In this document: piece by piece, positions 1-8,706 of the stretch
Position numbering within the stretch: the stretch's first letter is position 1
How the letters are laid out: each line of letters starts with the position of its first letter
DNA from: Clostridia bacterium
GTDB lineage: Bacteria > Bacillota > Clostridia > Oscillospirales > CAG-272
DNA: 64,000 bases
Reading direction: 5' to 3'
NCBI GenBank assembly: GCA_017472695.1
Contig: JAFUOQ010000003.1
Span: 45,364-109,363, forward strand
Translations under genes and position numbers: made by a program
Notes under the pieces: generated by a model
Database searches by the model: none
Seen by the model: the letters and a program-made list of their open reading frames with translations, nothing else
What the model was told of the DNA's origin: nothing

Positions 1-837
1 GAGCAAATTGAGGAGCTTGAGGCAAAACAAAAGGCTGCCGGTATTAAGCACAAGGTTCGTTCTCGCCGTCGCTCTATCGGTAGTGATTATGAATACGAGC
101 TTCACACAAAGGAGTTCAGACGCTTGAGCGCTCAAAACGCAAAGCAAGTAATTATACAAGGTATCCGTGAGGCTGAAAGAAGCTATCAAGCGAAGGAATA
201 CGAGGATAAGAAGGGCGAGATGCTCTCCGCTATCGTTACAAGTGTTGATGACGCTACAGGAAATGTTACTGTTGACACAGGCATTTCACAAGCAGTTCTT
301 CTAAAGAGCGAGCAAATCCCCGGTGAGGTTCTTCGTTATGACGATAGAATCAAGGTTTTCGCAACACAAGTAAACACAGAGGCAAAGGGTCCACTTGTTT
401 CTCTAACTCGTGTTCATCCTACTCTTGTTAAAAGACTTTTTGAGGCAGAGGTACCAGAAATTATTGATGGTACAGTTGCTATAAAGAACATCAGCCGTGA
501 GGCAGGCTCAAGAACAAAGATTGCTGTTTACTCACGCGACCCAGAGGTTGACGCAGTTGGCTCATGCATTGGTAACAAGGGCTCAAGAATTGGCTCCGTT
601 GTTGCAGAGCTTAACGGTGAAAAAATTGATGTTATTCCATATAGCGACGATATTTGTGAGTATATTAAGAGTGCACTCTCCCCTGCTTCCGTTAAGAGTG
701 TTGAGCTAGTTGGTGAGCGCCAAGCAAGAGTTATTGTTGCTCCTGATCAGCTTTCACTTGCTATCGGTAAGATGGGACAAAATGCGCGTTTAGCTGCTAG
801 ACTCACAGGCTGTAAGATAGATATAAAAAGCGAGTAA
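1..837 (+). CDS. nusA: Transcription termination/antitermination factor NusA, C-terminal part (5' end outside window)
   Basis: NusA binds RNA polymerase and nascent RNA and controls pausing, termination and antitermination. The frame is open from base 1, so the N-terminal polymerase-binding domain starts upstream of the window. What is present begins at the end of the N-terminal domain (VIIQGIREAER), followed by an S1 domain and two KH domains. KH signatures are visible as GSCIGNKGSRI and AIGKMGQNARLAARLTG. The protein ends soon after the second KH domain, as in Firmicute NusA, without the acidic repeats found in enterobacteria. It stops three bases before the next gene, consistent with the conserved nusA-rnpM-ylxQ-infB operon. 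Identification is secure; only the true start is missing. Confidence 0.96.
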   Translation, partial: EQIEELEAKQKAAGIKHKVRSRRRSIGSDYEYELHTKEFRRLSAQNAKQVIIQGIREAERSYQAKEYEDKKGEMLSAIVTSVDDATGNVTVDTGISQAVLLKSEQIPGEVLRYDDRIKVFATQVNTEAKGPLVSLTRVHPTLVKRLFEAEVPEIIDGTVAIKNISREAGSRTKIAVYSRDPEVDAVGSCIGNKGSRIGSVVAELNGEKIDVIPYSDDICEYIKSALSPASVKSVELVGERQARVIVAPDQLSLAIGKMGQNARLAARLTGCKIDIKSE

Positions 838-840
838 GTT

Positions 841-1113
841 ATGGAAAAAAAGGTTCCTTTAAGAAAATGTCTTGGTTGTATGAGCTCTTTTCCCAAAAAG
901 GATCTTGTTAGGGTATTAAAAACACCCGATGGCGAGGTAATAGTAGATTTGACCGGCAAAAAATCAGGCCGTGGTGCATATATTTGCAAGGATAAGGCTT
1001 GTTTAAAGAAGGCTATCAAATCAAAAAGAATCCAATCTAATTTAGAGATTGAAATTCCTGAAGAAATATACCTCGAATTAGAAAAGGAGCTTGAAAAAGC
1101 CGATGAACAATAA
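841..1113 (+). CDS. rnpM: RNase P modulator RnpM (YlxR family)
   Basis: This 90-residue YlxR-family protein (formerly DUF448) is reported in Bacillus to bind RNA and modulate RNase P. The family signature is seen in the opening residues (RKCLGCMSSFPKKDLVRV) and in the GRGAYIC segment. The ATG lies three bases after the nusA stop, so the genes are probably translationally coupled. The position between nusA and the L7Ae-like gene is the conserved one in Firmicutes. Family assignment is firm; the RNase P role is carried over from studied relatives. Confidence 0.93.
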   Translation: MEKKVPLRKCLGCMSSFPKKDLVRVLKTPDGEVIVDLTGKKSGRGAYICKDKACLKKAIKSKRIQSNLEIEIPEEIYLELEKELEKADEQ

Positions 1114-1411
1114 ATTTCTATTTATGCTCGGATTATGCCGTCGCGCAGGGAAGCTGATAACCGGAACGGACTTGGTGACAAAATCTCTCCCAAGTAAAAA
1201 AGCATATTTGGTTATCTACTCCGCCGATGCATCGGATAATACTAAAAAAAGAGTTACAGATAAATGTAGCTTTTATGGGGTTGAGTGTGTCAAAGTACCC
1301 TACTCCTCTTCGGAAATTTCTGATGCTATTGGTAAAAGCGGAGCAATATGCACCCTTGGCATTACCGACTTAAATTTCGCTAGTGAATTAAAATCACTTT
1401 GCCAGGAATAA
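1103..1411 (+). CDS. ylxQ: L7Ae/YlxQ-family ribosome-associated protein
   Basis: A 102-residue protein of the L7Ae/L30e/YbxF type, which binds kink-turn RNA. The opening (NKFLFMLGLCRRAGKLITG) and the later AKKAYLVIYSADASDNTKK-like stretch match YlxQ. I chose the ATG at 1103, which overlaps the rnpM end by 11 bases and sits 13 bases after AAGGAG (1084-1089), rather than an in-frame TTG at 1091. Such overlap implies coupled translation. The gene is in the usual slot between rnpM and infB. The exact cellular role of YlxQ is not well settled. Confidence 0.88.
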   Translation: MNNKFLFMLGLCRRAGKLITGTDLVTKSLPSKKAYLVIYSADASDNTKKRVTDKCSFYGVECVKVPYSSSEISDAIGKSGAICTLGITDLNFASELKSLCQE

Positions 1412-1447
1412 TTCTTGGCACACTCTCAATGAAATGAGGTAACTTAT

Positions 1448-4258
1448 ATGGCAAGAATAAAGGATTTTGCAAAGGACTTAGGTCTTGATATAAAGGACGC
1501 CATTGAGCTTTTTGCTACTTATGGTCTTGGCACAAAGCAATCAAGCGGAAACGTTGACGACAATGAAATGGCAATATTCCTAAATAAATATACTCTAGAA
1601 AAGCAATTTGGTGGTATTGATGCTTACTTTAATGGTGAAGCAACAATAAAGAGCCAAAAGAAAAAGGCAGCACCCAAGGCTAAAAAGGAAGAAGCTCAAG
1701 AGGTGAAGGTGGAAGAGCCCGTTGTAGCTGAAAAGCCTGTAAAGAAGGCAGAGTCAAAGCCTGAAAAGGTTGAGCCTAAAAAGGAAGCTGCTCCTGAAAA
1801 GCCTACCCCAAAGGCAGAACCAAAGCAAGAGGTTAAGGCTGAACCAAAGGTTGAGCTAAAGCAAGAGGTTAAGGTTGAGCCAAAGCAAGAGGTTAAGGTT
1901 GAGCCAAAGGTTGAGCCAAAGCAAGAGGTTAAGGTTGAGCAAAGGGCTGAAAAGCCTGTGGAGAAAAAGCCTTTTGAAAAGGAATTCAAGCCACAGGATA
2001 ACAAATTTAATCGCGATAACAAAAAGCCATTTGAAAAGCCACAAGGACAAGGTCAATTTACAAAGGGTGAAAAGACATTTGGCAAGGACGGCTTTACAAA
2101 GAGCTACGATAACAAGGGTGGCTTTGACAAGGTCGGATATAATAAAAACGACAATGGTGGCTTTAACAAGGGCTTTGACAAGGGCTTCTCAAAGGATGGC
2201 TTTGACAAGGACTCAGGCGAAAGACGCTACAATGTAACTCCAAAGCAGAAAAAGCCTGAATCTAATGTTGTTGAAATTAAGACAAAGACAGGTGCAACTC
2301 GTATTGTTGATACAAGAACATCAAATGTTGACCTCTCTAAATATGATGAAAAGAATGATTCATACGAGTCAAGCTACGGCCATTACAGCCAAGGCTCATC
2401 AAAGCAAAAATTAAAGAAGCAAAACAACAAGGATGTTAACTCCAAGAAGGAAAAGGAACGCTTGGCTATGGAAAAAATCAAGCGTGAGGTATTTGAAAAG
2501 GCTAAGAATACTCAGCTTTCAATTACTGTTCCTGACGAGATTTCCGTTGGCGAGCTTGCAACAAGACTTAAGGTTAATGCAAATGAGGTTGTTAAAAAGC
2601 TCTTTATGATGGGCGTTATGGCAACTGTTAATGAGGTTGTTGACTACGATACCGCTTATCTTATCGCTGACGAGCTTGGTGTTAAGGTTTCTAAAGAGGT
2701 TGTTGTTACAATTGAGGAAAAGCTATTCGACGAGGAAGAGGATGCTCCCGAATCACTTATCGAGCGCGCTCCTGTTGTTTGTGTAATGGGACACGTTGAC
2801 CACGGTAAGACCTCATTGCTTGATGCAATTAGACACTCAAATGTTACCACAGGCGAGGCTGGTGGTATTACACAGCACATTGGTGCTTATAGAGTAAATA
2901 TCAACGGAAAGGATATTACATTCCTTGATACCCCTGGTCACGAGGCGTTTACCGCTATGCGTTTGCGCGGTGCTATGGCTACTGATATTGCAATTATCGT
3001 TGTTGCGGCTGATGACGGAATCATGCCTCAGACAGTTGAGGCTATCAACCACGCAAAGGCTGCAGGTGTTGATATTGTAGTAGCTATTAACAAAATGGAT
3101 AAGCCAACAGCTAATCCAGATAACATCAGACAAGAGCTCACACAATATGACCTAGTTCCAGAGGAATGGGGCGGTGATGTTATGTGTATTCCTGTTTCTG
3201 CTCATACAAGAATGGGTATTGACGACCTACTCGAAAGCGTTCTTCTTATAGCTGAAGTTAAGGAATTAAAGGCTAACCCAGACCGTCTAGCTAAAGGTCT
3301 TGTTATTGAGGCGAAGCTTGACAAGGGACGTGGCCCTGTTGCTACTCTTCTCGTTCAAAATGGTACTCTTAAGTCAGGTGACGTTGTAATCGCCGGTAAC
3401 GCAGTAGGACACGTAAGAGCTATGACTGACCACAATGGTAAGGCTCTAAAGGTTGCAGGACCTTCTGTTCCTGTTGAAATTACAGGTCTTTCCGAGGTTC
3501 CTTTGGCTGGTGACGAATTTAACGCAGTTAAGGACGAAAGAATGGCGAGAGAATTGGCTGAGCAAAGACGTGCAAAGGCTAAGGAGGCTGAATTTAAGGC
3601 TAACGCAAAGGTTAACCTTGAAGACCTATTTGCTCAAATTAGCGATGGTGCAAAGGAAATTAACATCATTATCAAGGCGGACGTTGGAGGCTCTTGCGAG
3701 GCTGTTAAGGCTTCACTTATTAAGCTTTCAAATGCAGAGGTTAAGATTAATGTTATTCATACCGCTGTTGGTGGTATCACAGAAAACGATGTTATGCTAG
3801 CTGCTGCATCTAATGCTATTATCGTTGGCTTTAACGTTCGTCCTGACAAGAAGGCTATTGACTCGGCTGAAAGACAAAAGGTTGATATTAGAACTCACAG
3901 AATCATTTACGAAATCATTGAGGAAATTGAAGCCGCTATGAAGGGTATGCTCGCGCCTACCTATAAAGAGGTTATCAACGGTCATGCTGAGGTTCGTCAA
4001 ACAATCAGAGTTCCAAATGTTGGTACAATTGCCGGTTGTTATATCCAAGATGGAAAGATTACTCGTACCTCACAAATTAGAATTATCCGTGATGGCGTTG
4101 TTATCTTTGAAGATAAGATTGCTTCACTTAAGAGATTTAAGGACGACGCAAAAGAGGTTGCTGCCGGATATGAATGTGGTGTTGGACTTGATAAGTTTAA
4201 CGACATTAAAGAGGGCGACGTATTAGAGGCTTTCGTTATGGAAGAGGTTCAAAGATAA
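1448..4258 (+). CDS. infB: Translation initiation factor IF-2
   Basis: A 936-residue GTPase that brings initiator tRNA to the 30S subunit and promotes subunit joining. After a short N-terminal helical domain (residues 1-55) there is a long disordered stretch, about residues 60-290. It begins with Lys/Glu/Pro-rich repeats of the type EPKQEVKV and continues with Phe/Gly/Lys/Asn-rich repeats such as [20 protein letters not shown] second IF2_N domain follows, then the G domain with GHVDHGKT (448-455), DTPGHEAF and NKMD, then domains II-IV. The start ATG follows GAGG. The gene is last in the operon: rbfA, often next in Firmicutes, is not here; a terminator follows instead. Confidence 0.97.
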   Translation: MARIKDFAKDLGLDIKDAIELFATYGLGTKQSSGNVDDNEMAIFLNKYTLEKQFGGIDAYFNGEATIKSQKKKAAPKAKKEEAQEVKVEEPVVAEKPVKKAESKPEKVEPKKEAAPEKPTPKAEPKQEVKAEPKVELKQEVKVEPKQEVKVEPKVEPKQEVKVEQRAEKPVEKKPFEKEFKPQDNKFNRDNKKPFEKPQGQGQFTKGEKTFGKDGFTKSYDNKGGFDKVGYNKNDNGGFNKGFDKGFSKDGFDKDSGERRYNVTPKQKKPESNVVEIKTKTGATRIVDTRTSNVDLSKYDEKNDSYESSYGHYSQGSSKQKLKKQNNKDVNSKKEKERLAMEKIKREVFEKAKNTQLSITVPDEISVGELATRLKVNANEVVKKLFMMGVMATVNEVVDYDTAYLIADELGVKVSKEVVVTIEEKLFDEEEDAPESLIERAPVVCVMGHVDHGKTSLLDAIRHSNVTTGEAGGITQHIGAYRVNINGKDITFLDTPGHEAFTAMRLRGAMATDIAIIVVAADDGIMPQTVEAINHAKAAGVDIVVAINKMDKPTANPDNIRQELTQYDLVPEEWGGDVMCIPVSAHTRMGIDDLLESVLLIAEVKELKANPDRLAKGLVIEAKLDKGRGPVATLLVQNGTLKSGDVVIAGNAVGHVRAMTDHNGKALKVAGPSVPVEITGLSEVPLAGDEFNAVKDERMARELAEQRRAKAKEAEFKANAKVNLEDLFAQISDGAKEINIIIKADVGGSCEAVKASLIKLSNAEVKINVIHTAVGGITENDVMLAAASNAIIVGFNVRPDKKAIDSAERQKVDIRTHRIIYEIIEEIEAAMKGMLAPTYKEVINGHAEVRQTIRVPNVGTIAGCYIQDGKITRTSQIRIIRDGVVIFEDKIASLKRFKDDAKEVAAGYECGVGLDKFNDIKEGDVLEAFVMEEVQR

Positions 4259-4337
4259 GCACTAGCAGCCATAGAACGAAAAGCACAATTGCACTCTTTC
4301 CTATGTGTTGCTAATTCTAAAGTTATTCATTTAATGT

Positions 4338-4370
4338 AGAAAACAGGCATTTTGCCTGTTTTCTTTTTAT
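4338..4370 (+). terminator. Intrinsic terminator after infB
   Basis: A perfect 12-bp stem (AGAAAACAGGCA with TGCCTGTTTTCT) with a 3-base loop runs into a T-rich tract. It ends the nusA-infB operon. Confidence 0.9.
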
Positions 4371-4384
4371 GTGCTTTTGTAATT

Positions 4385-4600
4385 GCGACTGGTATCTCTG
4401 CTGTACACAAGTACAGCGACGAGCCTGCCACTCGCACTTTCTATAGCTACTCCTGCCCATCAAGATGAAGCATGCTTAGGGGAAAAACTGAAATAAAAAT
4501 AAAGAAAGGAGGAGGCTTCAGGACGGAGGGAAAATGAACGAGTGCGTAGTCGTCGGCGTACTAGTGTACGCCAGAGTAGCAATCGTTTATAGAAATCACA
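4385..4600 (+). ncRNA. Candidate structured noncoding RNA (inverted-repeat architecture)
   Basis: The 459 bases between infB and thrH contain no plausible gene but strong pairing potential. Two similar side hairpins occur (GCTGTAC/GTACAGC with loop ACAA near 4400; GGCGTAC/GTACGCC with loop TAGT near 4555). They are placed symmetrically around paired segments CGCACT (about 4435) with AGTGCG (about 4541) and GACGA with TCGTC, and an outer imperfect stem closes the whole. The inner domain is purine rich (4500-4535) and includes GAAGC/GCTTC pairing. An intrinsic terminator follows directly. It might belong to a known clostridial class such as the raiA motif, but I cannot confirm that by eye; a MITE-like inverted repeat is the alternative. 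Confidence 0.5.
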
Positions 4601-4607
4601 AAAAAAG

Positions 4608-4634
4608 AAAAACGCACATCTGTGCGTTTTTTCC
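4608..4634 (+). terminator. Intrinsic terminator ending the candidate RNA
   Basis: Stem AAAAACGCAC/GTGCGTTTTT with loop ATCT, followed by further T residues. Because infB already has its own terminator at 4338-4370, this second one suggests a separate transcript in between. Confidence 0.85.
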
Positions 4635-4717
4635 TTATTCTTATTGCTATTACGCTGTCTTGCCTTATTAATTAAAGCTTTGTGATTTCGGTTTCACCCG
4701 TATCTGACAGTCTCCTA

Positions 4718-5326
4718 TTATAACGCTTTAACTATTGCGTTATAAAGGTCGTCATACTCCTCGTATGCTTCGAGGCTTGGGTTATCCCTCTTTATTTGCT
4801 CGGTGCTTTTAAAGAGGAAGCCCTTTTTACTTGCGTTAATCATACCGAGATCATTGTAGCTATCGCCTGCGGCAATTGTTTCAAAGCCAACAGATTGAAG
4901 TGCTTTTACTGTTGAATATTTGGACTTTTCCACTCTCATTTTAAAGCCGACAATTTCACCATTATCTGCTACCTCAAGGGTATTACAGAAAATTGTTGGC
5001 CAGCCGAGCTTTTCCATAAGTGGCTTTGCAAATTGGGTAAATGTATCGCTAATTATAATTACTTGAGTTTTCGCGCGTAGCTTGTCAAGGAACTCCTTTG
5101 CGCCCTTAAGTGGCTCTATTTTTGCAATAGTTTCTTGAATTTCCTTAAGCCCAAGGCCATGCTCCTTGAGAATTGCTATACGGTAAGCCATTAATTTATC
5201 ATAATCAGGCTCGTCTCTTGTTGTGCGCTTAAGCTCTGGTATTCCACTTGCCTCTGCAAATGCAATCCAAATTTCAGGCACTAAAACTCCCTCTAAATCA
5301 AGACATACTATGTTCATTTCGCTCAT
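4718..5326 (-). CDS. thrH: ThrH-type phosphoserine phosphatase / homoserine phosphotransferase (HAD family)
   Basis: A 202-residue HAD enzyme that closely resembles Pseudomonas ThrH. That enzyme dephosphorylates phosphoserine and can move the phosphate to homoserine, linking serine and threonine synthesis. The opening CLDLEGVLVPEIWIAFAE is nearly diagnostic; the nucleophile motif is D10-x-E12. Motif II is IIISDTF, and the later acidic motif is AAGDSYNDLGM. Length equals the family norm. The start is the ATG at 5326, after AGGAG. It stands alone on the minus strand behind its own promoter (5358-5386). Confidence 0.9.
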   Translation of the reverse strand: MSEMNIVCLDLEGVLVPEIWIAFAEASGIPELKRTTRDEPDYDKLMAYRIAILKEHGLGLKEIQETIAKIEPLKGAKEFLDKLRAKTQVIIISDTFTQFAKPLMEKLGWPTIFCNTLEVADNGEIVGFKMRVEKSKYSTVKALQSVGFETIAAGDSYNDLGMINASKKGFLFKSTEQIKRDNPSLEAYEEYDDLYNAIVKAL

Positions 5327-5357
5327 TTTTGTGTTCTCCTAAAATAAAATATAAATC

Positions 5358-5386
5358 ATTATATCACACCTTTTTTCTCGTGTCAA
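5358..5386 (-). promoter_or_regulatory. Sigma-A type promoter for thrH
   Basis: On the minus strand TTGACA (5381-5386) and TATAAT (5358-5363) are separated by exactly 17 bases, 32 bases ahead of the thrH start. Confidence 0.85.
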
Positions 5387-5459
5387 CTTTATTATTTTAA
5401 AAGGCTAAAGTTTTTTGTATAAATTAATTATAAAAATTTTTCCTATTTCGATTTCTCTA

Positions 5460-5488
5460 TTGCTTTTTTATTTTTTGTTTGTTATAAT
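5460..5488 (+). promoter_or_regulatory. Promoter of the DUF1538/P-II operon
   Basis: TTGCTT (5460-5465), 17-base spacer, TATAAT (5483-5488), followed by a leader of about 45 bases and a strong ribosome binding site AAAGGAGGG. Confidence 0.75.
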
Positions 5489-5539
5489 AGATGTAATGTA
5501 TTTTAAGTTTAATATTTCATATTAAAGGAGGGAAAATTC

Positions 5540-7108
5540 ATGAGAATGCTTTTCGGCTCGCTCAAGGAGTCGCTTCAGTCCGTTTTACCAATTTGTGCGA
5601 TAGTTTTGATTCTTAGTATTGTTCTCTCTACGATAAGCACTGGAATTATGATTATGTTCCTTTTTGGAGCTTTGCTTGTTATTTTTGGCATGAGTATTTT
5701 TACTATTGGTTCTAACATTTCTATGCAACCTCTTGGAGATGGCATGGGTGTTATTATAGGAAAATCAAAAAAGAGATTTTTGCCAATTTTGGTTTGTTTT
5801 ATAGTAGGTATTCTTATCACAATTGCCGAACCTGACCTTACTGTTCTTGCTGAAAAGGTTAAGGGTGTTAACAACTGGCTTCTTATTGGTCTTGTTGCTC
5901 TTGGCGTTGGTATCTTTTTGGCAGTTGCTCTTATAAGAACCAGAAAAAAAATCCCTCTTGCGCGTATTTTAGTTCCGCTATATATCATTGTATTAATTAT
6001 AGCTACACTTCCATTTATTACCAATGGTTTGGTTGGTTCAAAGGAATTTATTCCAACAGCATTTGACTCTGGCGGTGTTACAACAGGACCTATTACAGTT
6101 CCATTTATTATGGCTCTTGGTGCTGGTATTGCATCTATGCGTAAGGATAAGCGTTCGGGTGAGGACAGCTTTGGTCTTGTTTCACTCTGTTCTATCGGTC
6201 CTATTTTGTCAGTTCTTATTCTGAGCTTGATTAAAAAGCCCGATTCCGATGGCGGTGCTGAATCCGCTTTGATTATTCCTGAAAATATACAAGATGCATT
6301 TTTGGAATTTCTAAAGATTGATACTGGTATTGTTAAATATATGAAGGAGGTTGCACTCGCCTTTTTACCAATTGTTGGAATGTATCTAATATTCCAGTTG
6401 ATTTTCAGACGTTTTAACAAGCTTCAAAATTTAAGAATTTGTGTCGGCTTTGCTTATACATATGTTGGACTCGTTCTGTTCTTAACAGGCGCTAATGTTG
6501 GCTTTATGCCAGCGGGTCAACTCCTTGGCGGTCAAATTGTTTTGGCTGGTTGGAAATGGGCACTCATACCTATTGGTATGATTCTTGGCTACTTTGTTGT
6601 TGCTGCTGAGCCTGCGGTTCACACCCTAAAGAAGCAAGTTTCTGAGGTTACAAACGGTGCTATTTCCGAAAAATCAATTAGTCTTGCACTTTCTATAGGT
6701 GTTGCGATTTCAGTTGGAATTTCTATGCTCCGCATTATTACAGGAATGCCAATTCTTCCTGTTGTGATTATTGGTTATATAATTCCGCTTGTAATTACAT
6801 TCTTTGTACCACCGATTTATACAGGTATAGCATTCGACTCGGGTGGTGTTGCATCCGGTCCTATGGCGACAACGTTCATTCTTCCATTTGCTATCGGTGC
6901 TTGTAGTGCTATGGGTGGTAACATTCTTACCGATGCCTTTGGTATCGTTGCTATGATTGCTATGACTCCTCTTATTACTATCCAAGTGCTTGGACTTATA
7001 GGCAAGATTAAGCAGGATAAGATGATGAAGAAGATTCACCGTGAAATTGAGCAAATTGATGACGGTATGGTTTACTATGATGAAGAGGAGGCTTATATAA
7101 ATGGCTAA
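5540..7108 (+). CDS. DUF1538 integral membrane protein (tandem-duplicated, putative transporter)
   Basis: A 522-residue, very hydrophobic protein with many membrane segments. It consists of two related halves. FDSGGVTTGPITVPFIMALG in the first half is repeated as FDSGGVASGPMATTFILPFA in the second, and EPDLTVL corresponds to EPAVHTL. This is the DUF1538 architecture: an internally duplicated membrane protein, presumably a transporter or channel, of unknown substrate. It overlaps the following P-II-like gene by 8 bases, so the two are coupled, and P-II proteins typically gate transporters. Start ATG 5540 is set by AAAGGAGGG six bases upstream; an ATG at 5546 is the alternative. Family is confident, substrate unknown. 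Confidence 0.85.
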   Translation: MRMLFGSLKESLQSVLPICAIVLILSIVLSTISTGIMIMFLFGALLVIFGMSIFTIGSNISMQPLGDGMGVIIGKSKKRFLPILVCFIVGILITIAEPDLTVLAEKVKGVNNWLLIGLVALGVGIFLAVALIRTRKKIPLARILVPLYIIVLIIATLPFITNGLVGSKEFIPTAFDSGGVTTGPITVPFIMALGAGIASMRKDKRSGEDSFGLVSLCSIGPILSVLILSLIKKPDSDGGAESALIIPENIQDAFLEFLKIDTGIVKYMKEVALAFLPIVGMYLIFQLIFRRFNKLQNLRICVGFAYTYVGLVLFLTGANVGFMPAGQLLGGQIVLAGWKWALIPIGMILGYFVVAAEPAVHTLKKQVSEVTNGAISEKSISLALSIGVAISVGISMLRIITGMPILPVVIIGYIIPLVITFFVPPIYTGIAFDSGGVASGPMATTFILPFAIGACSAMGGNILTDAFGIVAMIAMTPLITIQVLGLIGKIKQDKMMKKIHREIEQIDDGMVYYDEEEAYING

Positions 7109-7775
7109 TGATTCTCGTATAGTAATGCTCCTTTCCATTATTCGTCGTGGTAAGGGTGCGCAATATATTAAAATGCTACAGGAAAATGATATTGTTTTGC
7201 ATTATCAATGCGTTGGTGAGGGTACTGCCCCATCTGAAATGCTTGACATTCTTGGCTTTGGTAGCAGTGAAAAGGACATTATGATTAGCTTTGCCACTCG
7301 TGACACAGCCAATCGTATGGCTAAAAGCCTTAACAAAAACCTCGGCACAAGCCTAGGCTACCAAGGCTTATTTATGATTATTCCAACTTCGGCATTTAGC
7401 AGAATTTCTTCTGAAATTATTAAGAAAAACAGTAATGATTACACCAAAGGAGGCGGCGAAGCTATGCATAGCGAATATAAATACAGCTTAATTATGATTT
7501 CTGTAAACCGTGGTTACACAGATGCGGTTATGCAAACTGCAAAAAAAGCAGGTGCTACCGGCGGTACTATTATAAAGGCAAGACTTGCAGAATCTCAAAT
7601 TGTTGAGGCTTATGCAAACACAAAGCTTGACGAGGAAAAGGAAATCGTTACAATTTTAGCTCCCGATAGCATTAGGAATCAAATTCTTGAGGATGTTAAC
7701 AATGAGTTTGGTTTAAAGAGCGAGGCGCAGGGAGTTGTGCTTTCTGTTCCTGTTGACAAGGTGTTTAAAATCTAA
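7101..7775 (+). CDS. Double-domain P-II-like signalling protein
   Basis: A 224-residue soluble protein, twice the length of a normal P-II protein (about 112). Each half reads as a P-II-like ferredoxin fold. The second half is the clearer one, with GATGGTIIKAR and a C-terminal EIVTILAPDSIRNQILEDV segment. P-II proteins bind nucleotides or small effectors and control membrane transporters. The ATG overlaps the DUF1538 stop region, implying stoichiometric production of regulator and membrane partner. A terminator follows at once. The T-loop region is not canonical GlnB/GlnK, so control of something other than ammonium is likely (inference). Confidence 0.8.
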   Translation: MANDSRIVMLLSIIRRGKGAQYIKMLQENDIVLHYQCVGEGTAPSEMLDILGFGSSEKDIMISFATRDTANRMAKSLNKNLGTSLGYQGLFMIIPTSAFSRISSEIIKKNSNDYTKGGGEAMHSEYKYSLIMISVNRGYTDAVMQTAKKAGATGGTIIKARLAESQIVEAYANTKLDEEKEIVTILAPDSIRNQILEDVNNEFGLKSEAQGVVLSVPVDKVFKI

Positions 7776-7779
7776 AAAG

Positions 7780-7808
7780 AAGAGGTCGAAATGACCTCTT
7801 TTCTTTTT
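7780..7808 (+). terminator. Intrinsic terminator after the P-II-like gene
   Basis: Stem AAGAGGTC/GACCTCTT with a five-base loop, then TTCTTTTT. Confidence 0.9.
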
Positions 7809-7965
7809 ATGATTTTACACACAATCATTCTCACTTGCTTCCCTCAAGGTGGAGTTGTGCTCTCTCCGTTTTGTTTATGCGTATCGTTATAGCAAATTAA
7901 TTTTATATAATAATAAATTTATGTGTGATTTTTTTGCGACACTTTAAATTTTTTTGATTTTTCTA

Positions 7966-8081
7966 TTGACAAATTTGGGACAAGGTGTTATACTAAATGG
8001 GACAAGGCGTACCAAAATAATATGTTTTGCGTTTCATTTAGCTTATGGCTAGTGTCCCGTGAAGTGATGCTTTGGTGTCCC
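7966..8081 (+). promoter_or_regulatory. lexA cassette promoter with four GGGACA half-sites (candidate SOS operators)
   Basis: A consensus promoter, TTGACA (7966-7971), 17 bases, TATACT (7989-7994), drives the lexA-dinB cassette. GGGACA occurs at 7977-7982, between the -35 and -10, and again at 7999-8004. The reverse complement TGTCCC occurs at 8053-8058 and 8076-8081. Within each pair the copies are 22-23 bases apart, about two helical turns. No classical Bacillus-type LexA box (CGAACATATGTTCG) is visible. The array is therefore the likely operator of this divergent LexA, binding both the promoter and the leader. Confidence 0.6.
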
Positions 8082-8106
8082 AAATTAAGTTTTTAAGGAG
8101 TTTATT

Positions 8107-8706
8107 ATGAGAAACGTTAGCGCTGACACAATTATTATGATAAGAAGATGTATTGAGGAATTTTTCGATGATTTTTCTCGCTCCCCTTCTTTGCGTGAAA
8201 TTGCAACCTCAACAGGTATTAGCAAGAGCACTGTTCAAAGATATATTGAAATTATGGAGCGCGTTGGCATTATAACAAGGACTGATGAAGGAATTGAAAC
8301 TCCTTATATTTCAAAAACCGAAAGACAGATGGTTTCCGTTGCAAAGCTTGGTCGCATTCCTTGTGGTCCACTTGACGAAAAGGAAGAATATATTGAGGGT
8401 TATGTTAAATTGCCACAGTCCTTTGTTGGAAAGGGCAAATTCTTTATTCTTACAGCCTCTGGTGACTCTATGATTGAGGCTGGAATTGATGACGGAGATA
8501 TGATTATAATTAAGCAACAGGAAACTGCGCGTAAGGGTGACATTGTTGTTGCTTTGGCAAACGGACAAAGCACATTGAAGCGCTATATGCCTGACCCAAC
8601 AATTAAAAAAATCAGACTCCATCCAGAAAACGCCTCTATGGAGGATATTATCGTTGATAATTGTGAGATACAGGGTATTGCAATTAAGGTGATTAAATCA
8701 TTATAA
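8107..8706 (+). CDS. lexA: LexA-like SOS repressor with self-cleavage domain
   Basis: A 199-residue repressor. Residues 1-65 form a winged helix (recognition region about 28-47, SLREIATSTGISKSTVQRYI). Residues 80-199 are an S24 peptidase domain. The catalytic serine is S121 (SGDSM) and the lysine K158 (TLKRY). The cleavage site is Cys86-Gly87 (IPCGP) rather than the more common Ala-Gly, as in UmuD-type substrates. On DNA damage RecA filaments would trigger cleavage and derepress the cassette. It overlaps the next gene by one base. It could be a second, cassette-specific LexA paralogue rather than the global one; the unusual half-sites upstream fit that idea. Confidence 0.85.
   Translation: MRNVSADTIIMIRRCIEEFFDDFSRSPSLREIATSTGISKSTVQRYIEIMERVGIITRTDEGIETPYISKTERQMVSVAKLGRIPCGPLDEKEEYIEGYVKLPQSFVGKGKFFILTASGDSMIEAGIDDGDMIIIKQQETARKGDIVVALANGQSTLKRYMPDPTIKKIRLHPENASMEDIIVDNCEIQGIAIKVIKSL

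Noticed and set aside
5575-6420. Long open frame antisense to the DUF1538 gene
   Set aside because: It is a shadow of a strongly biased coding sequence; it has no ribosome binding site and its translation shows no domain.
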